From Euwallacea fornicatus (taxonomy: Eukaryota > Arthropoda > Insecta > Coleoptera > Curculionidae): a DNA stretch of 64,000 nt. The notes under the pieces were generated by a model. It did no database searches. It worked only from the letters and a program-made list of their open reading frames with translations, and was not told where the DNA came from. Below, piece by piece: positions 1-9,929 of the stretch. The DNA lies in contig NC_089547.1 of the NCBI RefSeq assembly GCF_040115645.1, positions 744,001-808,000 on the forward strand, given 5' to 3'. How positions within the stretch are numbered: position 1 is the first letter of the stretch; each line of letters begins with the position of its first letter. The position numbers were made by a program, and so were the translations under genes.

Positions 1-959
1 GAGAGGTACATGTGCATGTTTTGAAGTATGCAGAATATTTCCACCTACACCAGTGGCGTTCATATAGCCAACGTTTCTACACGTGTAAATGGGTCAGAAT
101 TTAACGGAACCATACTTTGGAAGAAGAGCATTATTTTGCGATAAGGCATGTTCCACACTTGTTGTCTTTATGTCTTTTATCTCTACTAAATAAAAATTTT
201 ATTAATTTCTATTAAATAATTTTAAAACCAAATCGTAATTGGAAACCTCTACTGGTTTTTTAGTAAACAAAGGTATGAGAAATTATTTTTTATCTTGCAA
301 ACAACCACTTGAGCAACAAAACACTAAGAGGCTTAGGAATTGATGGAATATTTAAAAAATATATTCGTATTAAAAAGCCGGTGGCGTACAATTTTTTTTG
401 CATTAAAAACGTCTTATTGAATCAATATTCTGTCTATTCCAGAACACGCACATTTATCTCGCCATAAAATGTCTCTAATTTCAGATGGTTCCCTTTACCA
501 TTTTTGAAATCTAAAAAAAAAGTAATTAAATGCTCTGTATCTTGGAAAAGAAGCGATTTCGGATTTAACTTTATTCAATCTAAATATATACGTTTTTATG
601 AAGTCTGCATCCCCTCAAAGTTATTTGATATGTTTATGAAACACCCTATATATATTTATAGTGATTTTCACATGCTTCTTTACTCAAGGATCCAATAGCG
701 CATTGTTCAGATTCAGACGGTAAATGGATTGAGAGTTCACACATTCTGTGTAGAGAATTTGATAACTACTTGCAGTGCTAAGCTCCTACATCACTGATTT
801 TTATATTTGAAAAAAATTGAAAAAATGCAAGTTCTGTGGAAAAAATCATCTTTGTAACACATATTAAGATGTGTACATGTGTAAAACTTTCCTAGTGCGT
901 CCTTGGAGGATTTGAACAACTTTTGGTTGAAAAAATATTCAGTCAACTATCTTTATAGA
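1..959. other. AT-rich intergenic DNA
   Basis: No coding frame, RNA gene or paired repeat that I can support. A short CAGTGGCG-type motif near 42 resembles the end of some hAT-like elements, but no partner end is visible. Confidence 0.5.
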
Positions 960-1095
960 GAATGAGGTAGGGTAGAGACATAGGGCATTGGACTTTCCTG
1001 ATCGGTGATTTGTCTCGATGGTAGGGGAGCGATGATTAAAAATTTCGCTCAAGCCACTAAACTTGCTAAAGCTGGCTCTACCAACAGCATTGAAC
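960..1095 (+). repeat. SINE-like dispersed repeat, copy 1 (diverged)
   Basis: This segment aligns by eye with 57010-57165. Both share a block of the form TAGnGCnnTGGACTTTCC, a short GC-rich stretch, then GCGrTGATTAAAAATT followed by a region ending near GGCyGGsCyCTrCyrA. The first block resembles a Pol III A box, as in tRNA-derived SINEs. The B box expected about 40 bp later is not intact in either copy. Retroposition and tRNA origin are inference; the shared sequence is direct observation. Confidence 0.45.
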
Positions 1096-1099
1096 AATA

Positions 1100-1740
1100 A
1101 CTGATTAATTAAATCTGTATGTATATTTTAAGGATTTAAGTTTTAAATAAATTCACCACTTCTTGTTGTACGCCTCTGGCTTTGAATAGTTATAGCTTTG
1201 AATAGTTATAGCAGATGGATTTCAAAATGGATTAATGAACTGAAAGGAGTTTTAGTAATTTTTTATAAATTAAAAAAAAAATCTGTACGCCAATGCACTT
1301 TCCAGTTTCATACTCAAAAATTCTGCTCAAAGCCGTGAGAATATCCATCAATTAATAGTTAAATAAATCTGAATGCACACATGTGAGATTTGGGAAATCC
1401 CCAATAATCGTTACTCGGTGAAATATTTATTTATGTTTGCAATTTTCATTTGGCATATTTTACCGATTTCTAGCAGTAACGGTGAATTTATACCACCACC
1501 AACGAATATTTGGGTACAGCAACCCCATCGACACAAGTTCGCCTTTGTCGAATATCGAATCTTTGCTATCAGAGACGCTGATCGCCGGATCTGGCGTATG
1601 TGGAGTCGGATATATTTAATAGTTTAATTAATAATTTTAAGAAGAAACTTCAGAATAACATTGAAACATTCTCCATAGTTAATGAATGTTATGATATCTT
1701 CAAAATGTAAAAAAACAAACTAAAGGATTTACTACTACTC
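1100..1740. other. Intergenic or intronic AT-rich DNA
   Basis: Apart from the small tandem duplication, nothing recognisable. Two overlapping open frames near 1373-1627 show no start context, domain or splice support. Confidence 0.4.
1179..1210. repeat. Perfect 16-bp tandem duplication
   Basis: The unit GCTTTGAATAGTTATA occurs twice head to tail with no mismatch. Confidence 0.9.
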
Positions 1741-1748
1741 GACCGTAC

Positions 1749-1933
1749 CTGTCTGGATCCTGCTCCTGCCTTTCCTTCTCCGTTTCCGCGGCATACCCAA
1801 CTCCCAACCGGAATTCCCCGACACTCGACCATTTGGTAGCGACATTAGTAGGAAACTCAGTCGACAGTGCTTCATCCCTAGATGATTCTATCAGTTTACC
1901 GGTCATTATCGTATCATTAACTTTACCATAACA
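1749..1933 (-). CDS. Candidate internal coding exon, product not recognised
   Basis: On the minus strand a T-rich acceptor (GTTTTAG just above 1933) is followed by a 185-nt open frame that ends at a good donor (ACAG/GTACGG at 1749/1748). The frame is clearly less AT-rich than its surroundings and encodes a hydrophilic peptide, with SSRDEALSTEFPTNV and later AETEKERQEQDPDR as recognisable stretches. It ends in phase 2. The ATG inside the exon may be a start, but the frame continues upstream to the acceptor without a stop, so an internal exon is as likely. No domain is recognised. A (TA)n tract lies 30 bp upstream of the acceptor. No partner exon was identified, so the gene must extend either across the peptide gene upstream or beyond the window. 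Confidence 0.4.
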
Positions 1934-1961
1934 CTAAAACTTATGTGCTATTAAGACTCTG

Positions 1962-1983
1962 ATATATATATATATATATATAT
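1962..1983. repeat. (TA)n microsatellite
   Basis: An uninterrupted alternating TA run of about 22 bp. Confidence 0.95.
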
Positions 1984-2076
1984 GCAATACCAGTGGCGTG
2001 GCTGATTTTGATTACTTTAGAATTTGCTCAACTGAAATATAAAATGAAATCACAATTTGTGACTTACTTATTTTAG

Positions 2077-2082
2077 TTTATT
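2077..2082 (-). terminator. Poly(A) signal AATAAA of the secreted-peptide gene
   Basis: A canonical AATAAA on the minus strand about 120 nt after the stop codon of the 2201-2453 gene; AT-rich sequence follows. Confidence 0.55.
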
Positions 2083-2200
2083 ATTTATCTCATTATTAAA
2101 ATACATATATACAACTGAACTTATAATGTTTAGTATTTTTTAATACATAATAATTCTTGTATATATCATTGAACCCTGGGGCAAGACTCATGTAAGTCCC

Positions 2201-2453
2201 TCACCACCAGGAATGCTCTGACGGCCAGCGGTGTACAATGGGTACCACAGTCTTGTAAATGGGCACCACTTCCGGAATATGGGCAATTATTTTATATTGC
2301 GGAGGATGATATATGATGGGGGTAGCTATTGGCCAAATTCCTAGAACCATTAACACTAGCAAAAAAACTACATATAAAGCTAAAAAAGAACTTACCAGAT
2401 GGGGCTGCAAGGCTACAGACCAAAATTGCGCAAGCCACCAACAGTACCTTCAT
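2201..2453 (-). CDS. Small secreted peptide, 65 aa, two exons
   Basis: Reading the minus strand, exon 1 (2453-2396) encodes a textbook signal peptide, MKVLLVACAILVCSLAAPS. A donor G/GTAAG and a 55-bp intron ending in TTCTAG follow (2395-2341). Exon 2 (2340-2201) restores the frame in phase 1 and ends in TGA. The mature part, about 46 residues, is rich in Pro, Ile, Val and His (HPPQYKIIAH, HIPEVVPIYKTVVPIVHRWP) and ends in SWW; it has no cysteine, so it is not a disulfide-stabilised defensin type. A TATA box lies 62-69 bp upstream of the ATG and an AATAAA follows the stop. This is the complete transcription-unit signature of a short insect gene for an exported peptide (cuticular, luminal or immune-type peptides have this architecture). 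I do not recognise the family. Only the second exon is visible as an ORF, so ORF calling would give a wrong N-terminus. Confidence 0.75.
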
Positions 2454-2514
2454 CTTCAAACTCTTTCTGTTGTGGATGAAATGAAACTGTTTTCCCCTTG
2501 CAGATTTTCAGGGC

Positions 2515-2522
2515 TATTTATA
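2515..2522 (-). promoter_or_regulatory. TATA box of the secreted-peptide gene
   Basis: TATAAATA on the minus strand. An initiator-like ACAGTTTC lies about 30 bp downstream near 2489, predicting a 5' UTR of only about 35 nt before the ATG at 2453. Confidence 0.6.
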
Positions 2523-2529
2523 TGTGATT

Positions 2530-5040
2530 TTGTACTTGAATTTGATGAGGCAATAGAGATGCATCTAAGGAAAATAAAGTGGATTGAATATCTTGTGACA
2601 ATAAATTTACCATTGCGAGATCAAAGTTGTCGCATCGAGGACGATATTGTTTCTTCACTATAGTTATAATGTTGTCATGGTTTACTGCGTATTGCATTTT
2701 AGAAATTGTTTAATTTTAGTATGAATGGTGCGCTTAACTGGATACTTTTCGGCCTTTTGATATTGCCAAATACCTTAATCGTCACCAAATAAAATATTAT
2801 TTTAATTATGATGGCATTCGAATTTGATTAAAAATTCCTTTTTCAAAAGTAATTTGTGAGTGACTAACTTTTTTATGTATTAATATTATTTTTGTAAAAT
2901 ACACTAATAAATATTCTGATACCCCCCTGGTTGATTTTGGAATTGATCGATCATCCAACAAAATCGAATTCCTTACTTCAAAAACTTAATTTTAATTAAA
3001 ATTTTTGAAATCTCCAAATTTAATTTATTTAAATTAAAAAATCTTGTCTTCATTTAAGTAGCTGCAAAATGCTAATGGGACCAATTTCCCCCAAGCGGTC
3101 AATTCACAAAATTTCTTATGTTATGATTACAGATGACTGCTCTCTTTTATCTGTTGGATTCAACGTTTTCGTGCGTCAATCAGAGATGGCACCATACATA
3201 GACAAGCATTTTCCAACCAGAGGCGTAGCCTCAACTTCATAGGCGTAGGTAGAAGATCAAAGCACTATGTTGTTAGTTAAAATTAGAGGATCATAACCGA
3301 GAAAGATCTCACCATCTCGTGACCTCATTTAGATGATGTAACATCGATAGTGACCCAGATGCCTTAGTGCTTGTAATAGAAACCTTCGTTATACACAGAC
3401 ATTTTCTATGGAAATACTGAAAACTAGTAAAGCGTCTTTTAGGCCGTTTGAGCCAAATTCTTGCAGCACTGCTAGGGGCATATATATTTAACATAGAAAA
3501 CTTATTCATGCGGATTCTCGATTTGTGGGATGTCCGGAGTTTTTGGCTCGTTGAAGATGATTCACCACCTACGTAGATTGGCTGCGCCCCAGATTAATGC
3601 ACCCTTACGTGCACCCAATGGCAATGGGTGTTTCTAGGAAGCGTTTACCTACTTTACGACCCTTTTTCTGAACCAATGAGCATGGGGCAGGTCAGGGTTA
3701 ACCTCGCAAGATTCGCATGATTGGCTCTCGTCTATGCAAACATTGAATAAGTATGGTGGCTGACCTTGCCCTAATGTGAGCTGAGAATATCGGTTTTTGC
3801 CTCTATCCTAAATAGCAAGAGTTTTGGAAGTAGGGCAAGCATTATTATTTCAAAAGGATGTTTTGGCAGGTTCCGAGAGATGTAGGGGCGCTCGCGCTTG
3901 CGCTACCGGGGGCATAGATCAATACAGATTACACGGAAGGCCCCAGTTTTCACTTTTCGTGCCGTTTCGTGTTTGATTAATCCTTAAATATAGCACGATG
4001 TGTATGAAACGTCGTAGGTTTGATTGCAAAGCAGCAATAAAAGCACGTCATCTTCGTAAATATAAGGAAACGTAAGATGCTTTAGAAATTTGCATACGCC
4101 TACTTCTTAACTAAACTTAACGCTTTAAAAGTGGTTTTCGTCACCTTAATTGCTCAGCAAGTATTCTTAATTTTAATTCACGTGCAGAGTGACAAGTGAA
4201 AGTTGAGTCAATCAATGAATTTAATAAAATGTTAGCTCAGGACTCGATCTATCTTGATTCAAGGAAGTCAAAGACTTTTATTTACCCCTTCCACAGCTAA
4301 TAAATAGAAAATTGTTGTCAGACATTTTGCAACAAATGTTTGAATTGGCATCAATGCGCTCATAGAATCATAATAAGGATTAACTTGTCAAACTTTGATG
4401 TCTATATTTAATAACCTCCAACCGATGCACGCGGCGTTGCCAGTATATCGGGGTAATTACCAGCAGATATCACTACTGATGAGAGCGCTGCGAAACCAAA
4501 ACAATCATACGGAGGGGAATACCAAAACACGACCTTAAGTAATACTAATTTTTTGTTAGAATTATTCCCCTTCGTATGCCTTTTTGAGGGTTCCAGAGGA
4601 TTTAGGAATTATACTTGAAAACAGTGAATCTATAATTAATCTAACAATTTCGTCCCAAATGTTCCAAAGGTCTGTTTGGTTTCTGTCAATATCCGACATT
4701 CATTTTCATAAAGACATTCTAAGAGAGCCGGATTTCTTAGTTTTCCTGGGTTGAGTTTGGTTGGTACCTACCCGAACTAATATTCGCCGAAATTTAAACT
4801 GTGGCGAAAATCATACAGTTACTGCATACAATTTTAATTTTTATCCCTATAAATTTTAACTAAATCTAAGTTAATCAACTGGTTAAAATGAGAACTCAAT
4901 GTGCGCAGATTAATCAATTAACTTAGAATGAGGAGCCTCAAAGTATACGGGACTGCGAAATTAAATCTGACAACGTGCTCTTCCCAAATTTCTGTCCTTT
5001 TCCTTTTGTAAAACGGGAACAAACCGTAATCTAAAAAGCC
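2530..5040. other. Intergenic DNA, nothing assignable
   Basis: No coding signal. A degraded CAGAGGCGTAGCCT motif near 3220 recalls a hAT-type terminal repeat on its own. A moderately GC-rich stretch at 3580-3930 has no open frame of note. Confidence 0.4.
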
Positions 5041-5044
5041 ATCT

Positions 5045-5415
5045 TAAACCAATCAAATAGAAGCATTAGATGTTTGACACTTCTGCTTTTGCGCCAACAG
5101 ATTCAGTGTCTGACATGCATTTTCAGACGCAAATGCCAAACTGGGCGTTGCCGCCTCTCTATTTTTCTATCTCAAAGATTTATGCGATTTCGATCTGGAA
5201 ATTTTCCGCAGTCCATATTATATAGCCGAATGTTGGCGCTTAGTCAACAAATGTATCATCTGGCAACGTTGCTTGCGGAAAATGATAAATAATTAATAAC
5301 AAACTTTGACACGGCCATCACGTTTAATGGAAAATGGTCAAAGGCGCAAACGTGAAAAAGTGTCATGTCAAACATTAATTCTCTCGTTTGATTGGTGTCA
5401 AATTAGATTTACACG
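5045..5415. mobile_element. MITE-like element with about 55-bp inverted ends
   Basis: The left end (about 5047-5100) and the reverse complement of the right end (about 5340-5410) share ACCAATCAAA, then GnATTAnnTGTTTGACA, then a block ending in GCGCC. The interior has no coding potential. Part of the interior (TGACATnCATTT... to CGTTGCCrCCTCTC) recurs diverged in direct orientation at about 5660-5715, so a second decayed copy probably lies next to it. The target duplication is not clear. Confidence 0.55.
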
Positions 5416-5419
5416 TTAC

Positions 5420-7050
5420 GATGTTTTTTACTTTTAGATATTTTCCACTCGCTACATGCGACAACGTGCTAACGACCAATTTTAAAAAGAATCGAGACTC
5501 GTAGGGTTCCTATAACACTGTCCTATTTAAAATTAAAGAATTTGTAGGGTTTTACTAGGATTATATATTTGTGTCAAATTGAGAGAATGACTGCGAGAAT
5601 CGTTAACTTTGATAATTCTATCTTCTTGCACAGACAGTCGATATGCTTTTTGTCAATCCCTGACATCCATTTCCGGAAACAAATGGTAGGCAAGACGTTG
5701 CCACCTCTCCTTTAATCGATTTAAAATATTTTTGAATTTCAGAATTTTTTATTGTCTTGCGCCTGAATCGAATGTTACATTTTCGAAACGACAGCAAACT
5801 GACCATTAAATTCCCTTGAATTTTTACCATTTAACTGCCCAATCTCTTCTAATACCCAGACGTAGGGTTAAGATATCCATAGATTAAGTCTTAATTGGGG
5901 CCACACTGTATATTTTTTTAACGAAATTAGGATATTACAGGCTTAGAACAATTAGTGCCGCAGGTTGATTAAGAAAATAGTTATTAAAGTTTCAGTAGCT
6001 TGAAATGGTAAGATACATCTTATTTTTAGAGAAATTTTGAAAGAGAATTCGATGATTCATGTAAAAATCAGCTTGTCAACATCGAAAAAAAATTTAATAA
6101 CTAAATGTTCAAAGACAAAGTTGTATTGTTTTTTTTCTGTTTCTCTCTCTCCTCTTCTTTGTAACTTTGTCTAATAAAATTTATTTCATAAATTGTATAT
6201 TTAATTCGGTATCGCTTCCCACAGTGTAAGTGGTCGATTTGCACTTCAATAATCAAATGATACTACAAACATTAGTCTTACTCCATTTCAGATCTAACCA
6301 CCTTACATTCGAACCCACTCCAAAGGGCTCAAAATGGGCTAAAAGGTGCTTAATCGCTGATTCCGATCTCGTAACTTGCGGCTAAGCCCCATAAAAAATA
6401 ATGGAGCGGTCCCCGAAAAGGGAGGAATTTAGGTCAAGGCATTTTCTAGGGTTTATTTTATATGATTTCCTCCCCTCTCCCCGAGCAGCCCTTTGTTCGG
6501 ACCCCTCGGCCCGCTCTATTCCACTGTATTTGACCTTTTGTTCTTTTGGGGCACTGTTAATAATGTCCGGGAGTGGAATATTACTTAAAAATGCATTGCT
6601 GCTACACAGGGCGTTCACCTTTTTCCGTTCCAGCTGAGGTACCTCGCGCAGGTTCAAGCACCCGTTGTAGTAAGGTACTTTCACCTGAAACGAGCGCTCT
6701 TTTTATCGTATCGAACCGCATCAAGAACCGTTCAGTTTTTGTGGATAAATAATATTATCTCAAGCGTTATTATTAAATTTATGAAAAACCGATGATGTCT
6801 TTGGATGCGAAACCGACACTCTGCTCCGGTGTGCATCCGAGATAATTTATTATTGGCCTCCCGGATCACTAGAAATGGGTTAGTGGGTCAATCAATGCGG
6901 ATTACAGAATTACGTGGCGCATTAGGGTGCGCCCCTGCCCGCTTTATGGGGCTGGGACGGTCCTGGTTCTAAGTTTGAGCTGAAGGCCTCAAAACTTTTC
7001 GTCGCTTTGGAAGAAATTTGATTTTAGCACATTTTTTAGGTGTCAAATTC
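5420..7050. other. Intergenic DNA with one decayed repeat copy
   Basis: Apart from the diverged repeat at about 5640-5720, no feature is supported. Overlapping antisense frames at 6382-6684 have no domain or splice signals. Confidence 0.4.
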
Positions 7051-7052
7051 TT

Positions 7053-7117
7053 CGCCAAACATTTACCCTTCCATGACAAATATTTGCCCTTTGATCGACA
7101 AATATTTGCCCTTTTTC
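7053..7117. repeat. 22-bp tandem repeat, about three units
   Basis: Two near-identical units GACAAATATTTGCCCTTT are preceded by one diverged unit (CCAAACATTTACCCTT). Confidence 0.75.
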
Positions 7118-7159
7118 AAATCGGTTCAAGCTATAGATGCCTTGAGGACATGCGCAGGA

Positions 7160-7310
7160 TGCACATATAAAAAATATTGATTTCGATGCTTAGTTGTTTT
7201 ACAACCTTCAGTCCTTCAGTTGTTGTCGAAGCAAGAGCGGCGCTGGTTGTGTCACTTACGTCATCAGCTCTCCTGTCACTTCCATCAGTTTTTAGTGCTC
7301 TTCGAACGGA
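7160..7310 (+). promoter_or_regulatory. Candidate TATA promoter with noncoding first exon
   Basis: CATATAAAAAAT at about 7164-7175 is followed by TCAGT initiator-like motifs at about 7208 and 7216. An ATG-free segment then ends at a consensus donor, ACGGAG/GTAGGTGAG at about 7310. Together this looks like a promoter and 5' UTR exon of a plus-strand gene whose coding exons lie far downstream. No such exon was identified in the window, so this remains inference. Confidence 0.3.
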
Positions 7311-7319
7311 GGTAGGTGA

Positions 7320-8370
7320 GTTATCATCATTTTATTAGCCTGGGAAACCAATTTAAGGACGCAATTAGGTATAGTAAATAGCAGTTGCGTAATATTTAAT
7401 TGCAGAATCTATTGTCGAGACCTTGAGAGATCTAATTTACAATCCAAACTAATCATCAATGCATTTATGACTCTCTATGTGCTTTTGTGTACGCCTATTA
7501 TTGCTCAGGGCACAGGAGTGCTTTGTTACGAGAGATATTACTGATATATTATTACAGGGATGGCTTAGTAACTACAGGAAAGTAAGCATTGGGCGTCCGG
7601 TGGTGTTCTGGATTGGGTTTACCACATCAAGAATGAGTAGATAAAAACCTGGGAATTGATAGAACACGTTAGAAGTATAAAGAATTCATAACTGAAGGGT
7701 TCCAAAAATGGGCTGTAACTTTAATTGCTTTAAGTGGAACACGCTGTATGTTTTCATTCAACGACTTTGAGCTTGACGTGTTCATCATTAACGGTTTCTG
7801 CACAATTAATTAGACACCTGGACACATTTACAAAGTATTTAGCCTTTTCTCATGTCCAACCTTACTTACTCCAAACATGCAATTTGCTTGTAAGTAAAAC
7901 AGTCAAATTTGTATTTGAAATACATATTACTGTAACTTCGAGATTCGGTCGATTCCAGTTAACCAGATTTACCCAGTTTCGCGGAAACATTAATTATCAT
8001 CTGGACGAATAATGGTTGTGTTTATTGGTCTACTAATAGTCCAGTAATAAATCACCATGTCACTACTAAATACTTAAATGTCGTCAATTTCAGTTATGTC
8101 ATTCTGATAGTTCTACCAGCCTTAGGCCTAATCACTCCTAAAAACGATTTTCTTATGTAGCTAAAAACGTACAAGTTGAAAATTCTTCGATTTTCACATA
8201 AACATTCGCATAAATAAACATACAACAACATTCAACAAACATAAAAAGAGACGCATTAATAAGAGGGACAGGCGAAGGTCCTGATTACGCTGGTGATCTG
8301 TCACCACAATATATTTCCATCATCTGCTTAAATCTCTTCACCTTCCCACCATTCCATGAATGCAAAGAGT
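7320..8370. other. Intergenic or intronic DNA
   Basis: No coding or repeat structure recognised. Confidence 0.4.
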
Positions 8371-8379
8371 TACTCTTGT

Positions 8380-8720
8380 GTTGCGAATTCCCAAAAGCTT
8401 ATCTTCACTTCATGCAATGTTCCCTTGCCAGTATCCACTTTTCAGATCCAACTTTGCCAAGGTAGCGGCCATATGTGGCAATGAGTAGTTGCCCATTTTG
8501 GTTACATCACTGGATTTCCTGTAGTCGCCACAGAACCATGTCGAACCATTTTTTTCTTAACAGAAGCTACAGAAAACGACCACGCGCTAGATGATTCTTC
8601 TACGATGAACGGACGTCTTGTTGTCTAGTCTGAGACACCCTATGTGGGTCTTGATGTATAGGTTGGGTCTTTCCGTTATCGACTTTATGAATCACTAACT
8701 CGATGTGAGCTTCGTTGCCC
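8380..8720 (-). pseudogene. Gypsy/Ty3-type pol fossil, reverse transcriptase fragment
   Basis: Translating the minus strand in pieces gives hallmark RT segments in the right order. These are IHKVDNGKTQPIHQDPHR (the stretch before RT), then EESSSAWSFSV..VKKK, then FCGDYRKSSDVTK, then LAKLDLKSGYWQG (8425-8460). DLKSGYWQ and DYRKxND-like motifs are characteristic of LTR-retrotransposon RT. Several stops and frameshifts interrupt the region, and the YVDD catalytic box, RNase H and integrase are not seen downstream. LTRs were not found. Sequence up to about 8960 on the same strand may be upstream pol, but I cannot support it. Dead remnant. Confidence 0.65.
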
Positions 8721-8959
8721 TTGGTGCTGAAAGTATTAGATTCGTAACAAGTTTAATGGTAGATTCAAGCCGCTTGTTCCTCAGGCGATTGGTGGATGAA
8801 GGTGATGATGAATGATCGATAAGGGAAGATCGGCTAGAAGTCTTACATGATTCCGATCGTTTACATTTGGCATTAATGATGAGTGGCAAGAACGATTCCT
8901 TCCTTGATCTTGACGCTCTCTTCTCCAATATCGGCTCCTTGCAGTGGTGTAGTCTTCTC

Positions 8960-9655
8960 TGTGTTGGTGAAAGCTATGTTCGTTGGATTTTACAAGTCCA
9001 GTGGATTATCCAGCACCGTTTTTAGATATCACCAGTAATCGCTACTTAAGAGTGAGATGCGGTGCGCTTTATGTGCCACCGGTCTTATAATGGTGGTGTT
9101 CGTTTTACTAAAGTTTGAACACTGACTGAATCGTCTCGTATTGCTCTATGTGAGTTGCCCATAGGTGTCTCATCGTCGTTATCGCATGTCACTATTATTA
9201 CGTGTGGAGAAAAGCGTCTACCAATCATGAAGCCTCGCATCCAAGGGCCTCAGTGGTATTCTGGATGCTGCGATAGCGTGGGGTATGCTGCTATGTTTCC
9301 ATATTACTGTCATCGTCGTCATTGTGGCATTCCAAGAAATTTTCTTCTGTTTTCCAGCTGTTGCTATTAAGTTGCGAGACGGTGAACTAGTTCCTCTTTG
9401 GGAATCTTTTGTGCCTTTCTCTGGTTTTAGTCTCTCTCGTTTTTTTCTACACTTTTCTACCCGTTTTTTTCTACCCTACGGCCGACAGCGTAATAAGCTG
9501 ACACTCCATTGCTCCACTCTGGCTCCTAATTAGTTCAGGAGTTTTAAAAAGATCCAACTTTTGTACCTCTCTGAGCCAACTTAATGGAAATGAAAACCAT
9601 CTAAAATTCATGAATGCGTCCCTCTTCTAAGTGATTGGTGCATTCGTTGAAAAAT
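8960..9655. other. Intergenic DNA, possibly more Gypsy debris
   Basis: No motif identified. Open frames at 9155-9533 have no recognisable domain. Confidence 0.35.
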
Positions 9656-9659
9656 ACCG

Positions 9660-9794
9660 GGACTCTTTAACAGCCCGTATTTCGGAAATCTAGCGATTCC
9701 GAACATGTGTTTTTACACGAATTTTTTCTTAGTAATTTTGGCTTGACTAAGTTTATCCCCTTAAATTTCTCACATATGTTTAGGAAACACCCTG
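9660..9794. mobile_element. Single mariner/MITE end
   Basis: The sequence ends in CACCCTG followed by TA (9795-9796), the typical outer end of the mariner-type MITEs in this window (TA-CAGGGTG). The opposite end was not found, so this is half of an element. Confidence 0.35.
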
Positions 9795-9881
9795 TATCGC
9801 TAAAAATCTGATGATTAAAAGAATGCGCAATTTTCTTACAAACATGAGAGCATTAACATAAACAAACATATCAGAATATTT

Positions 9882-9926
9882 TGTATATATGTATATGTAT
9901 TTATACATATATATGTATATATATGT
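9882..9926. repeat. AT-rich microsatellite
   Basis: Imperfect TATATG/TATACA run of about 45 bp. Confidence 0.85.
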
Positions 9927-9929
9927 TAA

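Noticed and set aside
2313..2663. Plus-strand 116-codon frame
   Set aside because: Antisense of the secreted-peptide gene and its promoter.
2738..2760. Resemblance to the start of U2 snRNA (TTTTCGGCCTTTTG)
   Set aside because: Only about a dozen bases match; the rest of the RNA is absent.
3860..3900. GGCGCTCGCGCTTGCGC as a regulatory hairpin
   Set aside because: Short and without context; likely compositional.
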